8,243 bases of DNA from Verrucomicrobiota bacterium (GCA_023446865.1 JAEXPL010000080.1:1-8243); one strand, 5' to 3'; shown: positions 1 to 5,956, counted from the stretch's first letter. Made by a program: numbers and translations. Notes: a model not told the origin generated them from the sequence alone.

Positions 1-282
1 TGCCTCGAGCAGGATGTCGACCTCTTCATCGGTGGCGTGAAGGAGCGGCCGATCGCCTACAAGCTCGGCATCGGCTTCTGCGACCACAACCACGAGCGCA
101 AGGAGTGCCTGGCCGGCTTCGTGGGCATGGTGAACTTCGGCCGCGAGGTGCACGCGAGCGTCTGCTCGCCGGTGTGGAACTTCGTCCCGCGCCGCGCGCG
201 AGGTAGGAGCCTGCTTGCAGGCGACCAAACCGTCGCGGGCAAGGTCGCTCCTACACCCGGAAAAACGGAGGCCGTCGCATGA
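1..282 (+). CDS. nifE: NifE, FeMo-cofactor scaffold subunit, C-terminal end only (5' partial)
   Basis: The frame is open from position 1 to the TGA at 280-282, giving 93 residues of a protein that begins outside the window. The segment at residues 27-67 of the fragment, including GFCDHNHERKE, LAGFVGMVNF, REVHASV and SPVWNFVPRR, is the characteristic C-terminus of NifE rather than of NifD. NifE pairs with NifN in a cytoplasmic NifE2N2 tetramer on which NifB-co is converted into FeMo-co. Family members usually end shortly after the VPRR-like motif. Here about 27 extra residues follow, and 18 of them are encoded by a palindromic repeat (203-254), so the natural stop seems to have been displaced. 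The stop overlaps the nifN start as ATGA, which suggests translational coupling. A GTG at 37 is internal to the conserved domain and is not a start. The identity is confident; whether the tail has any function is unknown. Confidence 0.93.
   Translation, partial: CLEQDVDLFIGGVKERPIAYKLGIGFCDHNHERKECLAGFVGMVNFGREVHASVCSPVWNFVPRRARGRSLLAGDQTVAGKVAPTPGKTEAVA
203..254. repeat. REP-like imperfect palindrome inside the nifE 3' end
   Basis: Two 23-base arms, 203-225 and 232-254, face each other across a 6-base loop. The outer 8 bases are perfectly complementary (GTAGGAGC and GCTCCTAC), and the inner parts share TTGC and GAC blocks when one arm is reverse-complemented. The left arm also holds a small palindrome of its own, CCTGC-TT-GCAGG at 210-221. 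This is the architecture of short dispersed extragenic palindromes found in many GC-rich bacterial genomes. Here the element is in frame with nifE and is translated as part of its tail, and it lies immediately upstream of the nifN ribosome binding site. It could form an RNA hairpin between the two cistrons. Family assignment is by eye. Confidence 0.7.
267..271 (+). promoter_or_regulatory. Shine-Dalgarno site of nifN
   Basis: GGAGG is followed by a 7-base spacer before the ATG at 279. It supports that start and lies just 12 bases after the palindrome at 203-254. Confidence 0.7.
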
Positions 283-1718
283 GCTGCTCTTCCTGCAATT
301 CCTCGGTTCCCCATCCGCCGGCCGTCGGCGAGGAGGGTGAGCATCCGGAGTTCCCCTCGGGCTCGACCAACCCCTGCAAGCTCTGCACGCCGCTCGGCGC
401 GTGCCTGGCGTTCAAGGGCATCGCCGGTACGGTGCCGCTGCTCCACGGCTCGCAAGGCTGCGCGACGTACATCCGCCGCTACCTCATCTCGCACTTCCGC
501 GAGCCGATCGACATCGCCTCGACCAACTTCTCCGAGGACTCCGCCGTCTTCGGCGGACGCAAGAATCTCCACACGGCCCTCGACAACGTCGGACGCCAAT
601 ATCGACCCGCGCTCGTCGGCATCGCGACCACCTGCCTGTCCGAGACGATGGGCGAAAACATGCCGATGCTGATCGGCGAATACCGCGGCGAAGCCCGTGA
701 CCTGCCGACCGCGGCCGAGCGCCCTGAGATGGTCCACGTTTCCACGCCGAGCTTCAAGGGGACGCACGCCGAAGGTTTCCACGCTGCCGTCCGCTCGCTG
801 GTCGAGACGCTGGCCGGTAGCGCGACGGCGGAAATGGCATCTGCCCGACGCCTCGCGCTGTTTCCCGGAATGGTCTCGCCCGCCGACCTGCGCCACCTGC
901 GCGACTTCTGCGCCGCGTGGGGCGAGGCGACGATCACCCTGGTGCCCGACTACGCGGAGACGCTCGACGGTCCCAGTTGGTCGGAGTTCATCCGCACGCC
1001 CACAGGCGGCACCACCATCGACGAGCTGCGCGCTCTCGACCGGGCGACTGCCGCGCTCGAGTTCGGCCACTCGCTTGCCGCGGCGCCCGCGACGGCCGGT
1101 ACGCATCTCAACACGAAGTTCAACGTCCCGCTGCACCGCCTCGGCCTGCCGATCGGTGTGCGCGCCAACGACGCCTTTTGCGCGGCGCTCGAGACCGCCA
1201 CCGGCCGCGAGATGCCGGCGCGCGTCGCGGCCGAGCGCGGTCGCCTGATCGACAGCTACGTCGATGCCCACAAGTACCTCGCCGGCAAAAAGGCGATCGT
1301 CTACGGCGAGGACGATCTCGTGGCCGGCATCGCGGTATTCCTCGCCGAGACCGGCATCACGCCGGTGCTGGTCGCCAGCGGCGAGCGCAACCGCCGGCTC
1401 GCCGCCGCGATCTTCGCCGCCGCTCCGGAGCTGCGCGACCGGATCGAGGTGCGCGAGGGCTCGGACTTCGGCGACATCGAGACGCGTATCGCGGAGCTGA
1501 AGCCGGATCTGCTGATCGGCAGCAGCAAGGGCTACAAGCTCGCGCGCTCGCTCAACCTGCCGCTCGTGCGCTGCGGATTCCCGGTCCACGACCGCCTCGG
1601 CGCCCAGCGCCTCCAACTGCTCGGCTACGCCGGCACGCAGCAACTCTTCGACCGCATCGTCAACGTCCTGCTCGAGGCCAAGCAGGAGCATTCGGACATC
1701 GGTTACGCCTACCTCTGA
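279..1718 (+). CDS. nifN: NifN, FeMo-cofactor scaffold subunit
   Basis: This complete 479-residue protein is of usual NifN length and belongs to the nitrogenase component 1 family. It should form the NifEN scaffold with the gene just upstream, which it overlaps by four bases (ATGA). Visible motifs are NPCKLCTPLGA (31-41), HGSQGC (56-61), HFREPID (72-78), TTCLSE (117-122) and TPSF (156-159). The gene is read as NifN and not NifK because it follows NifE and precedes NifB. It nevertheless keeps residues aligned with the NifK P-cluster ligands: C36, C61, C119 and S158. Azotobacter NifN, as I recall it, keeps only the cysteine in HGSQGC. The N-terminus adds a short Cys-containing leader, MSCSSC (C3 and C6), not typical of proteobacterial NifN. 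The ATG at 279 has a good GGAGG site. The frame is intact. Function as the NifEN beta-like subunit is well supported by family and context; the cluster types it binds are inferred. Confidence 0.93.
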   Translation: MSCSSCNSSVPHPPAVGEEGEHPEFPSGSTNPCKLCTPLGACLAFKGIAGTVPLLHGSQGCATYIRRYLISHFREPIDIASTNFSEDSAVFGGRKNLHTALDNVGRQYRPALVGIATTCLSETMGENMPMLIGEYRGEARDLPTAAERPEMVHVSTPSFKGTHAEGFHAAVRSLVETLAGSATAEMASARRLALFPGMVSPADLRHLRDFCAAWGEATITLVPDYAETLDGPSWSEFIRTPTGGTTIDELRALDRATAALEFGHSLAAAPATAGTHLNTKFNVPLHRLGLPIGVRANDAFCAALETATGREMPARVAAERGRLIDSYVDAHKYLAGKKAIVYGEDDLVAGIAVFLAETGITPVLVASGERNRRLAAAIFAAAPELRDRIEVREGSDFGDIETRIAELKPDLLIGSSKGYKLARSLNLPLVRCGFPVHDRLGAQRLQLLGYAGTQQLFDRIVNVLLEAKQEHSDIGYAYL

Positions 1719-1738
1719 ACCAACCGGAGCACTTTACC

Positions 1739-3115
1739 ATGAAGGATGAAACCAACAGCGCCCTGATCGCCACGACCTCCGCCTGCGTCTCCGCCGAAGG
1801 CGGCCAGTGCGACGATGTTCCGTCGGTGGTGCACCAGACCTTGGATTTCACCAAGCACCCGTGCTTCAGCAAGGAGGCGCACGGCAAGTTCGGTCGTGTG
1901 CACCTGCCCGTCGCGCCGCGCTGCAATCTGCAGTGCAACTTCTGCAACCGGAAGTTCGACTGCATGAACGAGAGCCGCCCGGGCGTGACGAGCTCGATCC
2001 TGCCGGTGCCGCAGGTGGTGCCGTACCTCGAAGAGGTCATGGCGCGCGTGAAGAACCTGAGCGTGGTCGGCATCGCCGGTCCCGGCGACCCGTTCGCCAA
2101 TCCGGACGAGACGATGGCGACGCTGCGCGCGGTGCGTGCCCGGTATCCGGAGATGATCCTCTGCCTCGCGACCAACGGCCTGGGCATCGGGCCGCACGTC
2201 GAGGAGATCGCGGCGCTCAAGGTCAGCCACGTCACCTTCACCGTGAACGCGGTCGATCCCGTGATCGGCGCCAAGATCTACGCGTGGATCCGCGACGGCC
2301 GGAAGCCGATGCGCGGCATCGAGGCCGCGAAGCTCCTGCTCGAGCGTCAGCTCGATGCGATTCGCCGCCTGAAGGCGCTCAACGTGGTCGTGAAGATCAA
2401 CTCGATCCTCATGCCGGGCATCAACGACACGCACATCCCGGAGGTCGCGAAGGTCATGAAGGAGCTCGGCGCGGATCTCATGAACGTGATGGCCTTCCTC
2501 CCCGTGAAGGGTGCGGCGTTCGAGGACATGGCGCCGCCGGACAACCTCGAGATGGCGCGCGCCCGCCTGCAAAGCGGCCTGCACCTTCCGCAGATGTCGC
2601 ACTGCGCCCGCTGCCGCGCCGACGCCGTCGGTCTGATCAGCGAAGGCCTCAACGAGGAGAACATGGAGCGCCTCAACCGTTACGCCAACGCCGACGTCCT
2701 CGGCGGGCGCAGCCGTCCGTACATCGCCGTGGCGAGCGAGGAGGGCGCGCTTGTGAACCAGCACCTCGGCGAGGCGGCGCGCGTGTTGATCTTCAGGAAG
2801 GACGAGGCGACGTCCTCGGGTTTCAAGTTCCACGAGGTGCGCAAGACGCCCGAGCCGGGCACCGGCGACGGACGTTGGCGCGATCTCGGCGCGATGCTGC
2901 ACGACTGCCGCGCGATCCTCGTCTCCGCCGCCGGTCCGAAGCCGAAGCGCGTGCTCGAGGAAACGGGCATCGAGGTGCTCGAGATGGAGGGGCTGATCGA
3001 GGAGGGCCTCAGCGCTGTCTTCTCCGACCAACCGATCCCGAAGGCGCTGCAACGCCGTTTCACCTCCTGCGGCAGCGGCAATAGCTGCAAGGGCACCGGC
3101 ACCGGCTGCGGCTGA
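1739..3115 (+). CDS. nifB: NifB, radical SAM NifB-co synthase with C-terminal NifX-like domain
   Basis: NifB is a cytoplasmic radical-SAM enzyme that fuses two [4Fe-4S] units around a carbide taken from S-adenosylmethionine, producing NifB-co for NifEN. The 458-residue product has HPCFSKEAH (40-48), the radical-SAM triad CNLQCNFC (C62, C66, C69), CNRKFDC up to C75, ESRPGV (78-83), GIAGPGDP (111-118) and HCARCRADAVG (288-298). All of these are conserved in NifB. From about residue 326 a NifX/NafY-like domain begins (RPYIAVAS, then HLGEAA), so this is the two-domain form rather than the SAM-only archaeal form. The tail, after about 441, is rich in Gly and Cys (C444, C450, C457), as in many NifB proteins. 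The open frame extends upstream through nifN, but the ATG at 1739 is chosen because GGAG at 1726-1729 precedes it by 9 bases and the protein then has normal length. A 20-base gap separates it from nifN, so co-transcription is expected. Confidence 0.97.
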   Translation: MKDETNSALIATTSACVSAEGGQCDDVPSVVHQTLDFTKHPCFSKEAHGKFGRVHLPVAPRCNLQCNFCNRKFDCMNESRPGVTSSILPVPQVVPYLEEVMARVKNLSVVGIAGPGDPFANPDETMATLRAVRARYPEMILCLATNGLGIGPHVEEIAALKVSHVTFTVNAVDPVIGAKIYAWIRDGRKPMRGIEAAKLLLERQLDAIRRLKALNVVVKINSILMPGINDTHIPEVAKVMKELGADLMNVMAFLPVKGAAFEDMAPPDNLEMARARLQSGLHLPQMSHCARCRADAVGLISEGLNEENMERLNRYANADVLGGRSRPYIAVASEEGALVNQHLGEAARVLIFRKDEATSSGFKFHEVRKTPEPGTGDGRWRDLGAMLHDCRAILVSAAGPKPKRVLEETGIEVLEMEGLIEEGLSAVFSDQPIPKALQRRFTSCGSGNSCKGTGTGCG

Positions 3116-3169
3116 GCGCGGCGGGCCTAAGGCAGAATGAAGAACGATGAGTGCAGAACTCTTCCGAGC

Positions 3170-3237
3170 GGTTGGGCGGGCTTTACGCCCGCCATTCCGG
3201 ATGAAGCCCAGTTGGCGGGCATAAAGCCCGCCCCACC
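3170..3237. repeat. Nested inverted repeat (REP-like pair) downstream of nifB
   Basis: Each arm contains a 19-base hairpin with a perfect 7-base-pair stem, GGCGGGC/GCCCGCC: 3175-3193 with loop TTTAC, and 3214-3232 with loop ATAAA. The two hairpins are also inverted copies of each other with one mismatch. The pairing extends outward to 3170 and 3237 with one more mismatch, giving 24-base arms around a 20-base centre. This is the layout of paired extragenic palindromes. It occupies the 193-base gap between nifB (3116 on) and the ferredoxin start at 3309; nothing else is obvious in that gap. There is no T-run after it, so it is not a classical intrinsic terminator, but it could stabilise or attenuate the nifB transcript. 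It differs in sequence from the repeat at 203-254. Confidence 0.8.
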
Positions 3238-3308
3238 ATCGGAGAAACCTACGTCAGCCCTTTGCTTCCTCACTCCCATAATCTCTCAGGCCCTTACTCC
3301 CTCTTCCC

Positions 3309-3614
3309 ATGAACAAACCGAACCACCACCTCTTCGTCTGCGGCAGCTTCCGGGCGAACGGCGAGCGCCAGGGCGTCTGCCACAAGAAGGCCTCCATGAG
3401 CCTTCTTTCGTACCTCCAAGGCGAGATCCAGGACCGCTCCCTCGACGGCATTGAAGTCGCCGTGACCGGCTGCATGAACGTCTGCGTCAAGGGCCCGGTC
3501 ATGGTCGACTATCCGACCGGCAACTACTACCGCGTGCCGAACAACGACGCGATCGACGCCATCCTCGACGCGATCGAAGCCGACACTGTGGCGGAGGAAT
3601 ATCTCCTGACGTGA
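3309..3614 (+). CDS. Thioredoxin-like [2Fe-2S] ferredoxin
   Basis: The 101-residue product matches the thioredoxin-fold [2Fe-2S] ferredoxin family, exemplified by the Clostridium pasteurianum 2Fe-2S ferredoxin and the Azotobacter Shethna protein I type. The N-terminus, HHLFVCGSFRANGERQGVC, supplies C11 and C24. The second pair lies in TGCMNVC (C55, C59), followed by KGPVMVDYP-type sequence (61-69) and the GxYY pattern. The length is normal. Members are often encoded in nif clusters and are thought to be soluble electron carriers. Placement after nifB suggests a donor to NifB, NifEN or nitrogenase, but the partner is inferred. The ATG at 3309 opens directly before the conserved region. No purine-rich Shine-Dalgarno site is visible; the leader is pyrimidine-rich (CCCTCTTCCC at 3299-3308). 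It probably belongs to the nifB transcript unless the repeat at 3170-3237 interrupts it. Confidence 0.92.
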   Translation: MNKPNHHLFVCGSFRANGERQGVCHKKASMSLLSYLQGEIQDRSLDGIEVAVTGCMNVCVKGPVMVDYPTGNYYRVPNNDAIDAILDAIEADTVAEEYLLT

Positions 3615-3642
3615 CCAACCCGGGGTACAACGCGAAGGGCGG

Positions 3643-3732
3643 CGGAGTGCCTCGGCACGCTTCCGCTTCCGCCGGTGCCGCCGAAGCGCGCCGCGAGCGC
3701 GGCGGAGCGGGACCGACCTGTTGTTTGCAGGT
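3643..3732. repeat. Cluster of three GC-rich hairpins between the ferredoxin genes
   Basis: This fills most of the 205-base gap at 3615-3819. Hairpin 1 is CGGA-GTGCC-TC-GGCAC with a matching TCCG reached over a short bulge (3643-3665). Hairpin 2 is CGCCGCG-AG-CGCGGCG (3689-3704), a perfect 7-base-pair stem. Hairpin 3 is ACCTG-TTGTTTG-CAGGT (3716-3732). The last one and its surroundings faintly resemble the TTGCAGG-containing repeat at 203-254. None is followed by a T-run. Reading frames cross the area but none has recognisable protein sequence. It may be a degenerate dispersed repeat or an RNA-processing spacer. Confidence 0.45.
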
Positions 3733-3819
3733 GCCGTCGACTGCGGCAACGCCTGCAGCTATGACCCCATGGAAGTTGCCTTGCCTTGTCCCAAAACACC
3801 TCACCAAACTTTCTTTCCT

Positions 3820-3993
3820 ATGGCCTACAAGATTGACCCCGAAAACTGCGTTGCCTGCGGCGCGTGCGTCGAGCCGTGCCCCGAGGGCGCCATCTCTGAG
3901 AAGGACTCGGTCTACACGATCGATCCTGCGAAGTGCATCGACTGCGCCGCGTGCGAGTCGACCTGCCCGAACGGCGCGATCAGCGCGAGCTGA
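3820..3993 (+). CDS. Small 2[4Fe-4S] ferredoxin, clostridial type
   Basis: The 57-residue product carries two complete cubane motifs, each CxxCxxCxxxCP: C10, C13, C16, C20 and C39, C42, C45, C49. The two halves are internal repeats of each other (IDPENC...PEGAIS and IDPAKC...PNGAIS). It should be a low-potential soluble electron carrier. Ferredoxins of this broad kind near nifB include FdxN, which in Azotobacter is known to support NifB-co synthesis, so a role feeding electrons to NifB or nitrogenase is plausible; the specific partner is inferred. The ATG at 3820 gives a start right before the first motif, as usual for the family. A longer reading from TTG at 3721 adds residues unlike a ferredoxin and translates the hairpin spacer, so it was not used. 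No Shine-Dalgarno sequence is seen; TTTCTTTCCT directly precedes the ATG. An intrinsic terminator follows 64 bases after the stop. Confidence 0.95.
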   Translation: MAYKIDPENCVACGACVEPCPEGAISEKDSVYTIDPAKCIDCAACESTCPNGAISAS

Positions 3994-4057
3994 CCGTTCG
4001 CTTTCGTCTCATTCTCTTCGCTCGGGCGCGCTTTCCCGCCCCCGGGCAACCCATTCG

Positions 4058-4090
4058 ACGGCCGCAGATTTCCTGCGGCCGTTTTGTTTT
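4058..4090 (+). terminator. Intrinsic terminator after the nifEN-nifB-ferredoxin unit
   Basis: A perfect 10-base-pair stem, ACGGCCGCAG (4058-4067) with CTGCGGCCGT (4073-4082), encloses the loop ATTTC and runs into TTTTGTTTT (4082-4090). This is a textbook Rho-independent terminator for + strand transcription, lying between the small ferredoxin and nifV. Confidence 0.88.
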
Positions 4091-4104
4091 GGCGTCGCTC
4101 CTGC
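4090..4104 (+). promoter_or_regulatory. Candidate sigma-54 (-24/-12) promoter for nifV
   Basis: TGGCGTCGCTCCTGC has the invariant GG (4091-4092) and GC (4103-4104) separated by exactly 10 bases. TGGC and TGC match the consensus TGGCACG-N4-TTGC; the middle bases do not. Transcription would start near 4116, about 55 bases before the nifV ATG. nif genes are commonly driven by sigma-54 with NifA. The site starts at the last T of the terminator, so the next unit would restart there. I saw no convincing NifA upstream site (TGT-N10-ACA). A chance match in GC-rich DNA cannot be excluded. Confidence 0.35.
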
Positions 4105-4170
4105 TCTTGCTCGGCGGATCCATGCCGATCGGGACCGTCGAGCCGAGTTCCGTCGTCGCGGGTTGCGACC

Positions 4171-5310
4171 ATGAGCACACGACGCCTCCATCTCATCGAC
4201 ACGACACTGCGCGACGGCGAGCAGGCGGCCGGCGTTGTCTTCACCCGCGAGGACAAGGTTGCCATCGCGCACGAACTCGTCGCGGCGGGGGTGCCGGAGC
4301 TCGAGGCCGGGATTCCGGCGATGGGCGAGGAAGCGCAGGGCGATCTTCGGGCCGTGATCGGTGCGGTCGGGAGCGAGCGCGTGCTGGCGTGGTGCCGGGC
4401 CGATTCGGCGGATCTCGTCGCGGCGCAGAGCTGCGGGGCGACGCGTGTGCACATCTCGTTCCCGGTTTCCGATCTTCACCTGCGGACTTGGGGAAAAGAC
4501 CGCTTCTGGGTGCTGCGCGAGCTCCGCCGGCTCACGATGGAGGCGGCAACGCGTTTTCACTTCATCTCGATCGGGGCGCAGGATGCGACCCGCGCCGACT
4601 TCGGGTTCCTCCAGGATTTCGCCTCGACGGTGGCGCTGACCCGGGCGCGCCGGCTCCGTCTGGCCGATACGGTCGGTGTGGCGCATCCCGGCCGGCTCGG
4701 GCGGGAGATCGCGGCGCTCCGCGAGCGCGTGCCTGGTCTCTCCCTGGAGTTTCACGCCCACGACGACCTCGGACTCGCGACGGCGAACACGTTGGCGGCC
4801 TTCGAGGCGGGCGCGACGGCGGCGAGCGTGACGGTGAACGGCCTCGGCGAACGCGCGGGCAACGCCGCGCTGGAGCAGGTCGTGATGGCGCTGCGGGTGG
4901 CGCATGGCGTGGACTGCGGTGTGCGCACCGAGAAGCTCGCGCTGCTCTCGTCGCTCGTCGCGCGGGCCTCGGGCCGGGCCGTCGCGCCGGAGCGGCCGGT
5001 GGTTGGTGCGGCGGCCTTCCGTCACGAGTCGGGCCTGCATTGCGCCGGGCTACTCAAGGATACCCGCACCTACGAACCATTCGCCCCGGAGGTGGTGGGG
5101 CGCCGCCGCGAACCGTTTGCGGTGGGCTGGAAAACCGGGGCGGCGGCGCTCGGCGCGGCGTTGCGCGCGGCTGGCGCGACAGTGGACGACACCACGTTGC
5201 GCCGCCTGTTGCCGCTGGTCCGTCGTCGGGCGCGGGAACTGCGCCGCACACTCACCCCCGGCGAGCTCGTCGATCTGCATGCCGGCACTCTCAACCTTGG
5301 AGAACTCTGA
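4171..5310 (+). CDS. nifV: NifV, homocitrate synthase
   Basis: The 379-residue product condenses acetyl-CoA with 2-oxoglutarate to homocitrate, the organic ligand of FeMo-co. It belongs to the DRE-TIM metallolyase family. Motifs in order are DTTLRDGEQ (10-18), FHAHDD (194-199) with metal-ligand histidines H195 and H197, NGLGERAGNA (223-232) and HESGLH (285-290). The length fits NifV and is well short of the roughly 500-residue LeuA proteins with their regulatory domain. The nif context further favours NifV over a lysine-pathway homocitrate synthase or isopropylmalate synthase. The ATG at 4171 sits just before the catalytic TIM barrel and gives the family's usual N-terminus. The open frame extends upstream to 4084 through the terminator, and that part is not protein-like. 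No clear Shine-Dalgarno site precedes the start. A terminator and a sigma-54-like element lie upstream, and a coupled unknown gene follows after 2 bases. Confidence 0.94.
   Translation: MSTRRLHLIDTTLRDGEQAAGVVFTREDKVAIAHELVAAGVPELEAGIPAMGEEAQGDLRAVIGAVGSERVLAWCRADSADLVAAQSCGATRVHISFPVSDLHLRTWGKDRFWVLRELRRLTMEAATRFHFISIGAQDATRADFGFLQDFASTVALTRARRLRLADTVGVAHPGRLGREIAALRERVPGLSLEFHAHDDLGLATANTLAAFEAGATAASVTVNGLGERAGNAALEQVVMALRVAHGVDCGVRTEKLALLSSLVARASGRAVAPERPVVGAAAFRHESGLHCAGLLKDTRTYEPFAPEVVGRRREPFAVGWKTGAAALGAALRAAGATVDDTTLRRLLPLVRRRARELRRTLTPGELVDLHAGTLNLGEL
5299..5303 (+). promoter_or_regulatory. Shine-Dalgarno site of the gene following nifV
   Basis: GGAGA lies within the last codons of nifV, 9 bases before the ATG at 5313. 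It supports that start and coupling of the two genes. Confidence 0.6.
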
Positions 5311-5312
5311 TC

Positions 5313-5789
5313 ATGGGTTTCAAAACCTACCGTTTCACGACGCAACCGAATGATTCCTGGCTGCTCGACAGCCCGGAGCCGCTGCGCTTTTCCGGTCCGC
5401 AGGGACTCATCGCGCAATGGTATCGGCTCAACCGGATGGATCTGGGCGATGGTCCGTGGCTGGTCCCGGCGCGGGACTGGCTCGCGCTGGCGCTCGGCGC
5501 GGCCGAGGCGGCCGAGCGATGGATCATCTTCGAGCAGGCCGAGGCGGGAGTGCGCAAACTCGCACGACTGGAGCGCATCAACGGCAAGTTCGGCGCGCAG
5601 ACGCGACTGATGATGCAGTTCAGCCCGCTGCAATGCCTCGGCGGCGGCTTGCCGCTGGTGGTGGTGGAGCCGGAGTGCGTGTGCGGGTGGGGCGAGGAGT
5701 TGTCGATCGACGGCGGCAACGGCAGCGAAACGTGCAGCTGGCGGTGGATGTCGCCGCAGCTTGGTTTTGCGAGCGTGGTCGCCGGGTAG
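5313..5789 (+). CDS. Unrecognised protein coupled to nifV
   Basis: I do not recognise this 158-residue protein. It starts two bases after the nifV stop and has GGAGA inside the nifV end, so it is very likely co-translated with nifV. It is predicted soluble: no signal peptide and no membrane segment, although 107-119 is fairly hydrophobic. It is rich in tryptophan (W16, W36, W49, W56, W70, W126, W143, W145). It contains four cysteines, C108, C122, C124 and C141, with a CVC pair in EPECVCGWGEE (119-129). A helical segment at about 55-98 is rich in Ala, Glu and Arg. The C-terminal part from 130 is Gly/Ser-rich and looks less structured. Codon phase (GC-rich third positions) agrees with a real gene. 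The clustered Cys residues could bind metal or be redox active, but that is only inference. The position suggests an accessory role in nitrogen fixation, unproven. The frame is open far upstream in another reading of nifV, which is a shadow. Confidence 0.75.
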   Translation: MGFKTYRFTTQPNDSWLLDSPEPLRFSGPQGLIAQWYRLNRMDLGDGPWLVPARDWLALALGAAEAAERWIIFEQAEAGVRKLARLERINGKFGAQTRLMMQFSPLQCLGGGLPLVVVEPECVCGWGEELSIDGGNGSETCSWRWMSPQLGFASVVAG

Positions 5790-5851
5790 TGAACGGGTGG
5801 GGTGGCGCGGTGCTGGTGTCGCGAACGGGCTCCCAACCTCCGACGAGCCAG

Positions 5852-5868
5852 CGCCGACCGGGTCGGTG
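5852..5868. other. Small hairpin in the gap after the nifV-linked gene
   Basis: CCGAC-CGG-GTCGG, extended by a G-T wobble and a C-G pair, lies in the 167-base gap 5790-5956. It has no following T-run, so it is at best a weak terminator or Rho-dependent site. No promoter matching a strong consensus is visible in the gap, although one is expected for the next gene. Confidence 0.3.
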
Positions 5869-5956
5869 GCGTGGTTGCAGGTGTCGAACGCGGCGGGGCC
5901 GGGGAACGAGCGCGTTTGAGGTTTCCTTTTGCGGAGTGTCTCGCAACCTGCCGGCC

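Noticed and set aside
57..1691. Long minus-strand open frame opposite nifE/nifN
   Set aside because: It is antisense to two clear nif genes, has low-complexity Arg/Ala/Val-rich sequence and no motif; this is typical of GC-rich DNA. The same applies to minus-strand frames at 1709-3052, 4009-5040 and 5971-7845.
279..1718. Reading this gene as nifK because of the P-cluster-like cysteines
   Set aside because: The preceding gene end is NifE-type, not NifD-type, and nifB follows; the context and length fit NifN better.
917..1738. Upstream extension of the nifB frame through nifN
   Set aside because: The translated extension is Arg-rich shadow sequence; the ATG at 1739 with GGAG at 1726-1729 gives the standard NifB length.
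3213..3227. TGG-N10-GC match to a sigma-54 promoter before the first ferredoxin
   Set aside because: The spacing is right but the match arises from the repeat arm, its mirror copy at 3175-3188 has the same GG-N10-GC spacing, and the -12 box reads AAGC instead of TTGC.
3137..3454. Open frame running from the nifB gap into the ferredoxin gene
   Set aside because: It translates the inverted repeat at 3170-3237 and overlaps the real ferredoxin in another frame; there is no family resemblance.
3653..3666. CGGCACG...CGC resembling a sigma-54 promoter before the second ferredoxin
   Set aside because: The GG to GC gap is 9 bases, not 10, and the sequence is part of a hairpin.
3611..4174. Frame crossing both the ferredoxin spacer and the small ferredoxin
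   Set aside because: It is out of frame with the clear 2[4Fe-4S] ferredoxin and Arg/Ser/Ala-rich without motifs.
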